Notes under the pieces: generated by a model
Databases searched by the model: none
The model's input: the letters and a program-made list of their open reading frames with translations, nothing else
What the model was told of the DNA's origin: nothing
Source of the DNA: Conexibacter sp. SYSU D00693
Lineage (GTDB): Bacteria > Actinomycetota > Thermoleophilia > Solirubrobacterales > Solirubrobacteraceae
DNA length: 64,000 nt
Reading direction: 5' to 3'
Assembly (NCBI RefSeq): GCF_017084525.1
Contig: NZ_CP070950.1
Coordinates: 2,356,001-2,420,000 of the forward strand
Shown here: one piece after another, positions 1-8,315 of the stretch
How positions within the stretch are numbered: position 1 is the stretch's first letter
Layout: the number at the start of each line of letters is the position of its first letter
Program-made: the position numbers and the translations under genes

Positions 1-1385
1 CCGGTGCCGCGCAGGAAGCAGGGGCCGTTCGTCGTGACCTTCACCGCGCCGAAGTTCGTCTGCTGGCAGGTCTGGGTGATGTTCGGGTCGCCGCCGCCGG
101 GGAGGCCCGCGAGGCCGGGGGCGCCGGTCGGCGCCCGGTTGCCGAAGCCGACGGCGACGATCTCGCCCGGGCTGGTGACACCGCCGGTGCGGTTGCCGAT
201 GAGGAAGCCGCCGCCGTCCTGCGCGGCCGCGAGCTCGAGCTGGCCCGCCGCGTCGCCCGCGAGCAGGAGCTTGCGCGTGCCGAAGCCGGTCCCGCCGACG
301 GCCGTGCGCAGGAAGACGCCCGCGGGGTCGCCGTTGGGCTCGGCGCGCCGGTTCTCCCAGGCGGCGAGCAGCCGGCCGCTCGGGTCCTGGGCGAGCGTCG
401 CGAACTGCGCGTCGTGGTTGGCGGGCGTGATCTGGGTCGGGGCGCTGAACGCCGACCCGGTGACCTGGCGGATCGAGAACGGGGCGCCGAAGCTCGGGCG
501 GTTCATGAACCACAGGCCGGCGGCGCCGCCGGCGATGACGGGCTCGACGCCCGGGACCGGCGCCGCCGGCGTCCACGTCGCCGACGACGTGATCGGGTCC
601 GCGCCCGACCACCGGCGCACGTAGGAGGTGTTCTGCAGGTCGTAGAACGCCGCGACCGGGGCGCCGCCGTCGACCGCGAGGTTCGCGCCGTACGCGCGGT
701 CGGGACCCTCGTCGCCGACCTTCGCGTTGTCGGCGTTGTAGCGCCCGCCGCGGATCTCCTGGACGCAGGCGCCGCACGGCCCCGTGTGGGCGATCGCGGC
801 GATGCGCGGCGAGTCCGGCGGGCCGTAGGCGACGGTGTTGCCGTTGATGTCGTTGGGCGCCGCGAGGACGCCGCCCGTCCACGTCGTGCCGCCGTCGTCG
901 CTCGTCCACATGAACGTGCCGCCGGAGCTGGCGCCACCGGGCTTGTCGACCACCGTCGGGTAGCGGTAGGTCAGGATCGCCAGCTGGTCGCCGACGCGGA
1001 TGATCTCCGGGCCGCCGTTGTCGATGTCGAACTGCGGCCCGTCGTTCTCGGGGTAGGTGCGCGGTGGCACGAGCTGGGTGCTCGCGTCGCACTGCGTCGC
1101 GCCGCGCTTGAGCCGGCAGTAGACCGCCGCGTCGGCCTCGTCGCCGCGGCCGATCGACCACACCATGTGCGCCGTGCCGGCCTCGTCGACCACGACGTCG
1201 GGGTGCAGGCCGTCGGGCGCCAGCACGACCGGCTGCGGCGGCTGCGCCGGGGTCGTGGTGGGCGTCCTCGTCGAGCCCTTGAAGCCGGGCGACCGGTAGG
1301 TCGGCAGCCTCTGCGCCTCCGCCGGCGCGGCCGTGACGGCCAGCGCGGCGAGGCACGCGATCAGCATCCCCCAAGCCCACCTCAT
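1..1385 (-). CDS. Secreted Asp-box repeat protein, truncated by window edge
   Basis: The minus-strand frame from the ATG at 1383-1385 stays open for 461 codons to the left edge, so the gene is incomplete at its 3' end. The N-terminus is an export signal: a short Arg/Trp start, a hydrophobic run (residues 8-22) and a likely cleavage after A-E-A at residue 24. About residue 162 there is an Asp box (SDDGGTTW), and the rest is rich in short beta-strand-like segments with W/Y and Gly-Asn, as in sialidase-type beta-propellers. Paired cysteines (CGAC near residue 200) suggest disulfides outside the cell. It may be a catalytically inactive propeller. It is divergent from the MOSC gene. I cannot name a substrate. 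Confidence 0.75.
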   Translation of the reverse strand, partial: MRWAWGMLIACLAALAVTAAPAEAQRLPTYRSPGFKGSTRTPTTTPAQPPQPVVLAPDGLHPDVVVDEAGTAHMVWSIGRGDEADAAVYCRLKRGATQCDASTQLVPPRTYPENDGPQFDIDNGGPEIIRVGDQLAILTYRYPTVVDKPGGASSGGTFMWTSDDGGTTWTGGVLAAPNDINGNTVAYGPPDSPRIAAIAHTGPCGACVQEIRGGRYNADNAKVGDEGPDRAYGANLAVDGGAPVAAFYDLQNTSYVRRWSGADPITSSATWTPAAPVPGVEPVIAGGAAGLWFMNRPSFGAPFSIRQVTGSAFSAPTQITPANHDAQFATLAQDPSGRLLAAWENRRAEPNGDPAGVFLRTAVGGTGFGTRKLLLAGDAAGQLELAAAQDGGGFLIGNRTGGVTSPGEIVAVGFGNRAPTGAPGLAGLPGGGDPNITQTCQQTNFGAVKVTTNGPCFLRGT

Positions 1386-1464
1386 GCCCGGCAAGCTCCC
1401 ACAGCGGGCCCGGCGGTTGGTGGTCTGCTTCGAACGGCGCAGTTCGGACGGTCACCGGCGGTCG

Positions 1465-1470
1465 TAGAGT
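1465..1470 (+). promoter_or_regulatory. -10 box of MOSC gene (TAGAGT)
   Basis: TAGAGT ends 6 bases before the ATG at 1477, so transcription would begin at the start codon itself (leaderless). No Shine-Dalgarno sequence is present. Confidence 0.55.
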
Positions 1471-1476
1471 CTCGCC

Positions 1477-2298
1477 ATGGGCGTCCTGGCGATCTGGCGC
1501 TACCCCGTCAAGGGCATGTTGGGCGAGCAGCTCGAGACCGTGGAGGTGGGCGCCGGCGGCCTCGAGGGCGACCGGCGGTGGGTCGTCGAGGACGAGGACA
1601 CCGGCGAGCAGATCGCGAGCAAGCGCGGGCCGACGGACCCGCGCCTGCGAGCGTGCCGGGCCCGGATGACCGCCGATGGCGAGCTCGAGGTGGTGCTACC
1701 AGGCGCGGGACCCGTGGTGCAGGGCGTGGTGGCCGTGGCCGCGGCGCTCGGCGACCTGCTCGGGCGGCGCATCACGGTCGTCGAGCACCGCGTCGTCCAC
1801 ACGGGCGGCTTCCTGGACACCGACGGCCACCACGACCTCGCGCCGCTGCACCTCGTGACGACGCGCTCCCTGGCCCACATGGCGCGGGTCGCGCCGAGCT
1901 CGGACTGGGACGTGCGGCGGCTGCGCCCGAACCTCGTCCTCGACGACGGCGCAGCGCCGGGCCTCAGCGAGCCGTCCCTGCTCGGGCGCGAGCTCGCGGG
2001 TGGGTCTGGCCTGCGCGTCAGCGTCAGTCTCCCCACTCCCCGGTGCGTCGTGCCGACGCGCGCCCAGGAGGAGCTGCCGCGGGATCCGTCCCTGCTCAAG
2101 GCGGTTGCGCGCGAGCAGCGCTGGGACCTCGGCCCGTTCGGCCGTCCCGCGTGCCTCGGGCTCTACGCCGAGGTCCCGCACGGCGGACGCGTCGCCGCGG
2201 GCGAGCGGCTCACGGTCGGCCCACCGAACGCCGCCACGCCCCATGGCGCGGTGGCCGCCGCGGTCGACGGTCTCGTGGCACGGCTGTCGGGGCACTAG
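1477..2298 (+). CDS. MOSC domain-containing protein
   Basis: 273 aa, cytoplasmic. The first ~100 residues match the MOSC N-terminal beta-barrel (WRYPVKGMLGEQL, then GLEGDRRWVV), followed by the MOSC domain proper. The segment TPRCVVPTRAQ places a cysteine at residue 190, the position that ligates molybdenum in mARC/YcbX-type proteins; a second cysteine lies at 226. MOSC proteins transfer sulfur to, or use, the molybdenum cofactor, and mARC-like members reduce N-hydroxylated substrates. No partner reductase is adjacent. The ATG at 1477 is chosen because a -10 box lies directly upstream and the YPVKG motif follows at once. The OsmC gene follows after 40 bp, so the two may be co-transcribed. Confidence 0.85.
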   Translation: MGVLAIWRYPVKGMLGEQLETVEVGAGGLEGDRRWVVEDEDTGEQIASKRGPTDPRLRACRARMTADGELEVVLPGAGPVVQGVVAVAAALGDLLGRRITVVEHRVVHTGGFLDTDGHHDLAPLHLVTTRSLAHMARVAPSSDWDVRRLRPNLVLDDGAAPGLSEPSLLGRELAGGSGLRVSVSLPTPRCVVPTRAQEELPRDPSLLKAVAREQRWDLGPFGRPACLGLYAEVPHGGRVAAGERLTVGPPNAATPHGAVAAAVDGLVARLSGH

Positions 2299-2338
2299 AA
2301 CGAGGGCCTCCACCCCACGACCCAAGGAGCACGACCCC

Positions 2339-2776
2339 ATGGCAACCCCTCCCCGCAGCGGCAGCGCGGTCTGGCGCGGTGACCTCCAGCAGGGCGACGG
2401 CGAGCTGACCGTCGGCGACGGCGTCTTCAGCGGCCCCTACACGTTCAAGTCGCGCTTCGAGGACGGCGACGGCACGAACCCCGAGGAGCTCATCGCCGCG
2501 GCCCACGCCTCGTGCTTCGCGATGGCCTTCAGCAACGTCCTCGCCGAGGCAGGCACGCCCGCCGACGAGGTCAAGGCCAGCGCCCGCGTCCAGCTGCGCA
2601 TCCTCGACGACGGCCCCGCGATCACGAAGATCGCCCTCCAGGTCGAGGGCAAGGTCCCGGGCATCGACGAGGCCACCTTCCTCCAGCACGCCGAGGCCGC
2701 CAAGGCCGGCTGCCCGGTCTCCAAGGCGCTGGCCGGCGTCCAGGAGATCACGCTCGACGCCAAGCTCGCCTCCTAG
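2339..2776 (+). CDS. OsmC/Ohr-family peroxidase
   Basis: 145 aa, the usual length of OsmC-type thiol peroxidases, which reduce organic hydroperoxides in the cytoplasm. The two redox cysteines are visible: Cys59 in AAAHASCFAMAFS and Cys125 in AGCPVSKAL. The AVWRGDLQQGDGEL start and NPEELIAAAHASCF core are typical of the OsmC/YhfA branch rather than Ohr proper. The start at 2339 is supported by AAGGAG at 2324-2329, nine bases upstream; this is one of the few genes here with a textbook ribosome-binding site. The physiological hydroperoxide cannot be read from sequence. Confidence 0.9.
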   Translation: MATPPRSGSAVWRGDLQQGDGELTVGDGVFSGPYTFKSRFEDGDGTNPEELIAAAHASCFAMAFSNVLAEAGTPADEVKASARVQLRILDDGPAITKIALQVEGKVPGIDEATFLQHAEAAKAGCPVSKALAGVQEITLDAKLAS

Positions 2777-2838
2777 TCGCCGCCGACGAGCGGCGGGCGC
2801 GTCACAGCGCTCGCCGCTCGTGCGACTGTCAGGCAGGC

Positions 2839-4413
2839 GTGTCCCTGACGGTCGACGACATCTCGGCGCTCTACGAGGCGCACGCACGTGAGCTGCGGGC
2901 CACCCTGGTGCGCCGTACGCGCGACCCGGAGCTCGCGCGCGACCTCGTCGCCGAGACGTTCGCCGTCGCGGTCGAGCAGCGCGCGAGGTTCCGCGGGCAG
3001 ACCCGCCAGGAGCAGGCCGCCTGGTTGCACGGCATCGCGCGCAGCCTCCTGCACACGGCGTGGCGGCGCCGCGCGGCGGAGCGTCGTGCCCTCGCCCGCG
3101 TGGGCGTGGAGACGGCCGACCCCGAGTTCGACGACGCCGAGGCCCGAGCCGACCTCGAACGCCGGCGTCCCGCCCTCACCGCCGGGCTGGACGGCCTTGA
3201 CGCCCGCCAGCGCGAGGCGGTCCAGCTGCGGGTCGTCGACCAGGTCGGCTACCGCGAGATCGCGGCCCGGCAGGGCGTGAGCGAGCAGGTCGTGCGCGCC
3301 CGCGTCTCCCGCGGTCTGCGCCGGCTGGCCGCCGTCCTCGCGGTGGGCCTGGCCGGCGTCGGCCTCGGCGTGCCGCTCGTCCTCGGCGACGAGGGTCCCG
3401 CCCCGTCCTTCCTCGAGCGCGCCTACGCCGCGGTGAGCGGGCCGGGGGTCGTGCACTGGGAGACCGACCTGCAGTTCTTCGTCGACGGCCGGCGCACGTG
3501 GCAGCGCCAGCGCACGGAGGGCTGGCAGGGCGGCGGCGTCACCCGCGTCCGGCAGTTCGAGCGCCACGGGCGGCGCTTCCAGCTCATGGCCGACCGCCGC
3601 ATCGCCGGGGGCACGCAGCGGGCGTACCTGCCCACCCAGGACGACGTCGTGACGCTGCCTGCCCCGCGCGGCGCGGTCGGCGGGGACGGGCTGCCCACCG
3701 GCGATCCGGTGCGCGCCTTCCGCGAGGCCTACCGCGAGGGGCGCCTGCGCCGCGTGGGCCCCGGCCGCTACCGCCTCGCGCTGAGCGGTGGCGTCGCCGC
3801 CACCTACACGTTCGACCGCACCACGGCCCGCGTGCGGCGGATCGTCTTCACCACCCCGGGCGGCCGCGGCGCGCAGGGAGCGCCCGCGAGCCGGATCGAG
3901 GTCACGGTCACCCGCTACGCGCTGCTGCCCGACTCGGCCGCGGCCCGCCGGGCGCTCGAGCTGCGCGTCCCTCCCAGCGCGGGCCCCGTGCCCATGGACG
4001 CCGCCGCGCACTTCGCGGTCCTGCGCACCGGGGCGCGGCCCACCGCCGCCGAGCGCCGCGCCGTGGAGCTCGCAGCGCGGATGCGGCGCCGCACGCCGAA
4101 CACCATGGCGATCGACGCGTCCGGGGCCCGCCGGGTGGGGCCCGGCCTGCTCCTCGTCCCCGGCCCGCAGCACGTCTGTCTCTGGCAGGTCGACGCGCGA
4201 GGCAGTGGCGGGACCTGCCGGACCACGCGCAACGCGCTGCGGCGGGGCCTGAGCATCGGCTCGCCGAGGACCGGCACCGCCGTGGCCGTGCCCGACGACG
4301 TGCGCGCGGTCCGCGGACCGGCGCGCGCCCGCGGCCGTCGCGCGACCTACGCCGTGCGCGGGAACCTCGCGCGCCTGCCCCGCGTGGGCGGGCCGCTGAC
4401 GCTCGTGCGCTAG
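2839..4413 (+). CDS. ECF sigma factor fused to membrane and extracytoplasmic domain
   Basis: 524 aa, about three times a normal ECF sigma factor. Residues 8-75 are sigma region 2 (ALYEAHARELRATLVRRTRD then ELARDLVAETFAVAVE) and ~112-165 region 4, ending in the helix-turn-helix EIAARQGVSEQVVRARVSRG. A single hydrophobic span (about 165-183, VLAVGLAGVGLGVPLVLG) follows at once. Residues 190-375 then form a beta-rich region beginning FLERAYAAVSGPGVVHWE, resembling LolA/RseB-like folds; a further ~120 residues hold a Cys pair (447, 460). This would tether the sigma factor to the membrane with a sensor outside, with no separate anti-sigma gene beside it. The GTG at 2839 is chosen because region 2 begins 8 residues later. 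Its stop overlaps that of the hemoglobin gene. Confidence 0.8.
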   Translation: MSLTVDDISALYEAHARELRATLVRRTRDPELARDLVAETFAVAVEQRARFRGQTRQEQAAWLHGIARSLLHTAWRRRAAERRALARVGVETADPEFDDAEARADLERRRPALTAGLDGLDARQREAVQLRVVDQVGYREIAARQGVSEQVVRARVSRGLRRLAAVLAVGLAGVGLGVPLVLGDEGPAPSFLERAYAAVSGPGVVHWETDLQFFVDGRRTWQRQRTEGWQGGGVTRVRQFERHGRRFQLMADRRIAGGTQRAYLPTQDDVVTLPAPRGAVGGDGLPTGDPVRAFREAYREGRLRRVGPGRYRLALSGGVAATYTFDRTTARVRRIVFTTPGGRGAQGAPASRIEVTVTRYALLPDSAAARRALELRVPPSAGPVPMDAAAHFAVLRTGARPTAAERRAVELAARMRRRTPNTMAIDASGARRVGPGLLLVPGPQHVCLWQVDARGSGGTCRTTRNALRRGLSIGSPRTGTAVAVPDDVRAVRGPARARGRRATYAVRGNLARLPRVGGPLTLVR

Positions 4414-4847
4414 CGCTCGCCGTGGAGCGTGATGGTGAGCGGCTGCGGCTCGCCGGGCTCGACCGGCAGGCCCTGGATGCGGCGGTGGAAGGCGCGCGCC
4501 ACCCGCGTGGCGTGCGCCTTCGCCAGCTGCGCCTTGGGGCCCGCGAAGAGCTCGTCGACGGTCTGGGTCCAGAGCGCCAGCCAGCGCTCGAAGTGCCCGC
4601 CGCGCAGCGGCGACAGGCGGTTGAGCGAGGCGTGCGGGGCGAAGGCGCCGCCGCTGTAGGCCGGGACCCCGAGGAGGATCGTCTCCCAGAACGAGGCGAT
4701 CACCGGCAGGTGCTCGTCGAGGTCGAGCTTCGCGACGTCGGTGAAGAGGTAGCCGATCATCGTGTCGCTCATGGCGCGCTCGTAGAACGCGCGCACCAGG
4801 CGCTCGACGTCGGCGCGGGTCTCGATGTCGGTCAGGGGCTCGGCCAT
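4410..4847 (-). CDS. Truncated hemoglobin, group III-like
   Basis: 145 aa, close to the usual truncated-globin length. The residues FYERAMSDTMIGYLF (B helix), HLPVIASFWETILLG (E helix) and HFERWLALWTQTVDELF (F/G helices) match group III truncated hemoglobins; His85 in GGHFERWL is the expected proximal heme ligand. Family members bind O2 or NO and are linked to NO or oxygen handling. The gene converges on the ECF-sigma gene, sharing the bases CTAG for both stops, and its start is 22 bp from the divergent acetyltransferase start, so that gene's promoter overlaps this gene's 5' end. Group assignment is from motif memory, not alignment. Confidence 0.85.
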   Translation of the reverse strand: MAEPLTDIETRADVERLVRAFYERAMSDTMIGYLFTDVAKLDLDEHLPVIASFWETILLGVPAYSGGAFAPHASLNRLSPLRGGHFERWLALWTQTVDELFAGPKAQLAKAHATRVARAFHRRIQGLPVEPGEPQPLTITLHGER

Positions 4848-4857
4848 GCGTCCTCCA

Positions 4858-4863
4858 TAGTGT
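4858..4863 (+). promoter_or_regulatory. -10 box of acetyltransferase gene (TAGTGT)
   Basis: TAGTGT is followed by exactly 6 bases and the ATG at 4870, predicting a leaderless transcript. It lies in the 22-bp gap before the divergent hemoglobin start. Confidence 0.55.
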
Positions 4864-4869
4864 GCCGCG

Positions 4870-5451
4870 ATGGGCGAGATGCTCGACCGGATGCTCCGCG
4901 GGGAGCTCTACCTGGCCGACGACCCCGAGATCGAGTCGTGGTGGGACGCGGTCGCCACGAAGGTCGAGGCCTACAACGCGCCCGGGCTTGCGCAGGCCGA
5001 GCGCGACGTCCTCCTGCGCGACCTCCTGGCCGAGGTCGGCGTGGGCGTCGTCGTGCGGCCGCGGTTCCTCGTCGAGTACGGCCAGGTCCGCATCGGCGAC
5101 GGCACGTTCATCAACTTCGACTGCGTGATGCTCGACGTCGCGCCCGTGACGATCGGGGCGCGCTGCTGGATCGCCACGCGGGTGCAGTTCCTGACCGCGA
5201 CGCACCCGATCGACCTCGGGCCGCGCAGCGCCGGCTGGGAGTACGCGAAGCCGATCGCGCTCGGCGACGACGTCTGGCTCGGCGGCGGCGTCATCGTCTG
5301 CCCGGGCGTCACGATCGGCGCCGGCAGCGTCATCGGCGCCGGCGCCGTGGTCACGAAGGACGTCCCCGCGGGCGTCGTCGCCGCCGGCAACCCCGCCCGG
5401 GTGCTGCGCGAGATCGGGGACGCCGACCGCGTCGACGTCCCCGAGCTCTAG
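4870..5451 (+). CDS. Sugar O-acetyltransferase (maltose acetyltransferase family)
   Basis: 193 aa. The N-terminal MGEMLDRMLRGELYLADDPE resembles the Mac domain of maltose/galactoside acetyltransferases, and from residue ~65 the left-handed beta-helix hexapeptide repeats run (VRIGDGTFIN, APVTIGARCW, ALGDDVWLGGGVIVCPGVTI). His112 in TATHPIDLG is the catalytic histidine. The enzyme would transfer acetyl from acetyl-CoA to a sugar hydroxyl in the cytoplasm; the acceptor is unknown. The ORF is complete, with the GNPARVLREI end typical of the family. It is followed after 7 bp by a convergent gene. Confidence 0.9.
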   Translation: MGEMLDRMLRGELYLADDPEIESWWDAVATKVEAYNAPGLAQAERDVLLRDLLAEVGVGVVVRPRFLVEYGQVRIGDGTFINFDCVMLDVAPVTIGARCWIATRVQFLTATHPIDLGPRSAGWEYAKPIALGDDVWLGGGVIVCPGVTIGAGSVIGAGAVVTKDVPAGVVAAGNPARVLREIGDADRVDVPEL

Positions 5452-5458
5452 CTCGCGG

Positions 5459-6580
5459 CTACCAGGTGTCGCCGACGACGCGCGGCTCGTTGACGAGCCC
5501 GAACGCCTTGAGCTGCCCGAGCAGCTCGCGGTGGCCGAAGGCCTGGCAGCCCGAGGCGAAGCCGGTCTTCTTCAGCGCGCCGGGCCGCAGGCACGCGAAC
5601 GCGCCGTAGGCCTGCAACAGGCCGGTCTGCTTGTAGTTGTTGATGCCGCGCAGCGTCACGGAGACGACGCCCGACGGACCGCTCGCGTGGACCGACTCCA
5701 TCGAGATGTTGATGCGCGTGTTCTCGCGCGGCGGGTCGTCGGACTGGATCTCCGCGGCCGTCTTGAGCAGGAACTCCTCGGCCTGCTCGGGCGTCATCTC
5801 CGCCGCCTTCGCGCCGACCTCACCCGCCGTCTGCACGACGCCCTCCATCAGCGCGCGGTCGTAGAGGCCGCCCATCGCCTTGCAGGACGAGACGCGCGGG
5901 TCGTGCTTGAACCACACGGGATGCGACGTGCCGCTCCAGTCCAGCGCGAGCGTCGTCTGGTGCTGGAACGGGACGACCGCCTCGGCGGTGAAGCCCGGCG
6001 CCCACGGGACGTACTCGTCGTGCTCGAGGTAGTAGCGCGGCGCGGTGAGCGTCGCGAAGATCGTCGCCGTCGACGCGATCGTCGGGAAGCCCTTCCACAG
6101 CACGAGGATGTCGAGCGTGTCGAGGCCCGGCGTCTCGAGCGCGATGTTCGCCGCGATCTCGCCCGTCGTGTACATCTGCGCGATGCCCGGGGAGAGCAGC
6201 AGGCCCTTCTCGGCGAAGTCGGCGCCGTGGACCTCGTCGCAGTGGCGGACCCACACCTGCTCGCCCGTCGTGTCGAGGTAGTGCGCGCCGGCGTTGGAGC
6301 ACGCCTGGACGACCTCGTCGCCGTACTTGATGAACGGCCCGACCATGTTGAGCACCACCGAGGCGCCGTCGAACAGCTCGCTGAGCGCGTCGACGGTGTG
6401 GTCGACCTGCCGGACCTCGTAGTCGGCGGTCTCGACGCCGGGCAGCGACGCCATCGCCTTCTGCAGCTTCTCCTCGTTGCGCCCCGCCGCGATGAAGGGG
6501 ACGCGGTACTCGCGCAGGTACTCGCAGACGAGCCGTCCTGTGTAGCCGCTGGCTCCGTAGACGACGACCGGCTTGCTCAT
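5459..6580 (-). CDS. Saccharopine dehydrogenase-like NAD(P)-binding protein (trans-acting enoyl reductase type)
   Basis: 373 aa. The Rossmann start VVVYGASGYTGRLVCEYL is that of saccharopine-dehydrogenase-like and mycobacterial trans-acting enoyl reductase families; the rest (VVLNMVGPFIKYGDEVVQAC, HYLDTTGEQVWV) also fits. In mycobacteria such proteins reduce double bonds on polyketide intermediates; here no polyketide synthase is adjacent, so the substrate is open. The start at 6580 is fixed by a strong GGAGGAG (6588-6594), 7 bases upstream on the minus strand; longer frames upstream lack a ribosome-binding site. No signal peptide. The neighbours on both sides are unrelated. Confidence 0.75.
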   Translation of the reverse strand: MSKPVVVYGASGYTGRLVCEYLREYRVPFIAAGRNEEKLQKAMASLPGVETADYEVRQVDHTVDALSELFDGASVVLNMVGPFIKYGDEVVQACSNAGAHYLDTTGEQVWVRHCDEVHGADFAEKGLLLSPGIAQMYTTGEIAANIALETPGLDTLDILVLWKGFPTIASTATIFATLTAPRYYLEHDEYVPWAPGFTAEAVVPFQHQTTLALDWSGTSHPVWFKHDPRVSSCKAMGGLYDRALMEGVVQTAGEVGAKAAEMTPEQAEEFLLKTAAEIQSDDPPRENTRINISMESVHASGPSGVVSVTLRGINNYKQTGLLQAYGAFACLRPGALKKTGFASGCQAFGHRELLGQLKAFGLVNEPRVVGDTW

Positions 6581-6692
6581 GCAGTTGCTCCTCCGTTGCT
6601 TGACGGTGGGCGAGCCTATGCCGGGGCCGGGGCGCCGCTGTTCGGCCTCGACCACAAACAGCACCGGCCTTCTTGGTCCGCGACACGGGCGG

Positions 6693-8183
6693 TCAGTCGA
6701 CGAGCACCCGCGGCGTCCCGCGCGGGATCGTCAGCGTCGCGTGGGTCACCGTCGGGCTGCGCGCGTCGGTCACCTCGCGCGGCCCGCGCAGGCGCACGCG
6801 CAGCGCGTCCTCGCGGGCCTCGAAGACCCCGTAGCCCTGGCGCGCGCCGTCGGCGTAGGCCCAGTGCGGGTTGGCGACGGCCTGGAGCTCGATGGCGCCC
6901 GCGGCGACCGCACGGTCGGCCCCCGGCGCCTCCGCCGAGGACGAGATCGCGCCGGCCACGACCTCGGTCGCCACCGCCGGCGCGTCGACGCGCCCGGTGG
7001 GCGACACCGTCCCGGCGTAGAACTCGTGCTCGTCGCCCGTGGCGAGGACGACGTCCTGGACGCCCTTGGCCTTCACCGTCTCGAGGATCGTCCGGCGCTC
7101 GCGGGCGAAGCCGTCCCAGCCGTCGGTGTCGTTCGTGCGGCCCGGCAGCAGGTCGTTGGCCATGCACATCGTCTGGTTGGCCACGATCCGCCACGACGCC
7201 CTGGACGTCTGCAGCTGCTCGAGCAGCCACGTCCGCTGCGCGTCGCCGAGCATGGTCCCCCGCGCGCGGTCGCGGTGCTGGCGGCCGTCGAGCAGCAGGA
7301 GGTCGGCGTGGGCGCCCAGGGACAGGGTGCGGAAGATCCGGAAGCGGTCGTCCACGAGCGGCGCGAAGGGCATCCACTCGAACCACGCGAGGTAGCCGTT
7401 GCGCCGGCGCTGGCTGAACGGCACGCGCCTCGCCGGCCCCTGCTCTCCGTCGTAGTCGTTGGCCGCCTCGTGGTCGTCCCAGATCGCGAGGAACGGGTGG
7501 GCCGCGTGCATCGCCTGCAGCTGGGGGTCCGAGCGGTAGCGGCGGTAGAGCGCGCGGTACTCGGCGAGCGTCTCGACCTGGCCGTCCTCCCCCGCGCTGA
7601 CGCGCACGTCGCGCCCCTCGACCTGGCCCTGGCCGTCGCGCTCGTAGACGTAGTCGCCGAGGCAGACCACGAGGTCGAGGTCCTCCTGCGCCAGGCCGGC
7701 GTGCGCGGCGTAGGTGCCGTGCGTGAAGTCCTGGCAGGAGAAGAAGCCGATGCGCACGGGCTCGCGCGAGTCGGCGGGACGCGGCACGGTGAGGCGGCCG
7801 ACGGGCGAGCTCCCCGTGGCGGTCGAGAACCGGTACCAGGCGCGCTCGCCGGGCCTGAGGTGGCGGCCGACGTCGACGCGCACGACGTGGTCGCGCACCG
7901 GCGCCGCGCGGGCCGTGAAGCGCGTGATGGTCTGGCGGAAGTCGGGGTCGCGGGCGAGCTCGACGCGGACCTTGCCCGCCTCGCGATCGCCCAGGCCGCC
8001 GACGCGCGTCCACACCGTCGCGCCCTGGGGCGCCGGCAGGCCGCTGGCCACGCCGGACCCGAAGGTGCCGCGGCGCAGGAGCGGCTCACGGCGCCTGGCG
8101 GCCGCCACCGCGGTGGACGGCAGGGTGCCCGTCGCGGCGAAGGCGACGGCGGCGCTGAGGGCCTGGCGGCGGGTCGTGGGCAC
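6693..8183 (-). CDS. phoD: Alkaline phosphatase D (PhoD), Tat-exported
   Basis: 496 aa from a GTG at 8183. The start has a twin-arginine signal (TTRRQALSAAVAFA), so it should be exported folded with its metals. The PhoD N-terminal Ig-like domain (about 37-135) is followed by the metallophosphatase core: FFSCQDFTHGTY (Cys150, a metal ligand in PhoD), LVVCLGDYVYE (Asp177), FLAIWDDHEAANDY (Asp236, Asp237, His238), WRIVANQTM and VVLATGDEHEFYAG (His386). PhoD cleaves phosphomono- and diesters using Fe/Ca. It is divergent from the acyltransferase operon across a 132-bp gap. A second, larger PhoD-type enzyme is encoded at 39206. Confidence 0.9.
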   Translation of the reverse strand: MPTTRRQALSAAVAFAATGTLPSTAVAAARRREPLLRRGTFGSGVASGLPAPQGATVWTRVGGLGDREAGKVRVELARDPDFRQTITRFTARAAPVRDHVVRVDVGRHLRPGERAWYRFSTATGSSPVGRLTVPRPADSREPVRIGFFSCQDFTHGTYAAHAGLAQEDLDLVVCLGDYVYERDGQGQVEGRDVRVSAGEDGQVETLAEYRALYRRYRSDPQLQAMHAAHPFLAIWDDHEAANDYDGEQGPARRVPFSQRRRNGYLAWFEWMPFAPLVDDRFRIFRTLSLGAHADLLLLDGRQHRDRARGTMLGDAQRTWLLEQLQTSRASWRIVANQTMCMANDLLPGRTNDTDGWDGFARERRTILETVKAKGVQDVVLATGDEHEFYAGTVSPTGRVDAPAVATEVVAGAISSSAEAPGADRAVAAGAIELQAVANPHWAYADGARQGYGVFEAREDALRVRLRGPREVTDARSPTVTHATLTIPRGTPRVLVD

Positions 8184-8225
8184 GGGGCGGGGACTGTGGC
8201 GTCCGCTCGCGCGGCGGCGGTGAAG

Positions 8226-8242
8226 CCGGTGTGAAGCACCGG
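8226..8242. repeat. Inverted repeat CCGGTG-N5-CACCGG
   Basis: A perfect 6-bp inverted repeat with a 5-base spacer in the gap between the divergent PhoD and WS/DGAT genes. It could be an operator; no regulator gene is adjacent, and repeats this short occur by chance in GC-rich DNA. Confidence 0.3.
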
Positions 8243-8315
8243 TCGCCGGCGGCCGGGCGTCTCGGCGCCGACTCGTGCCGTTTGCCACGTGCCGGAGCGG
8301 GGTGAGGCCCATCCC

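Noticed and set aside
4-624. A 206-codon plus-strand frame at the left edge
   Set aside because: It is opposite the secreted Asp-box gene, whose minus frame has a signal peptide and no stop for 461 codons.
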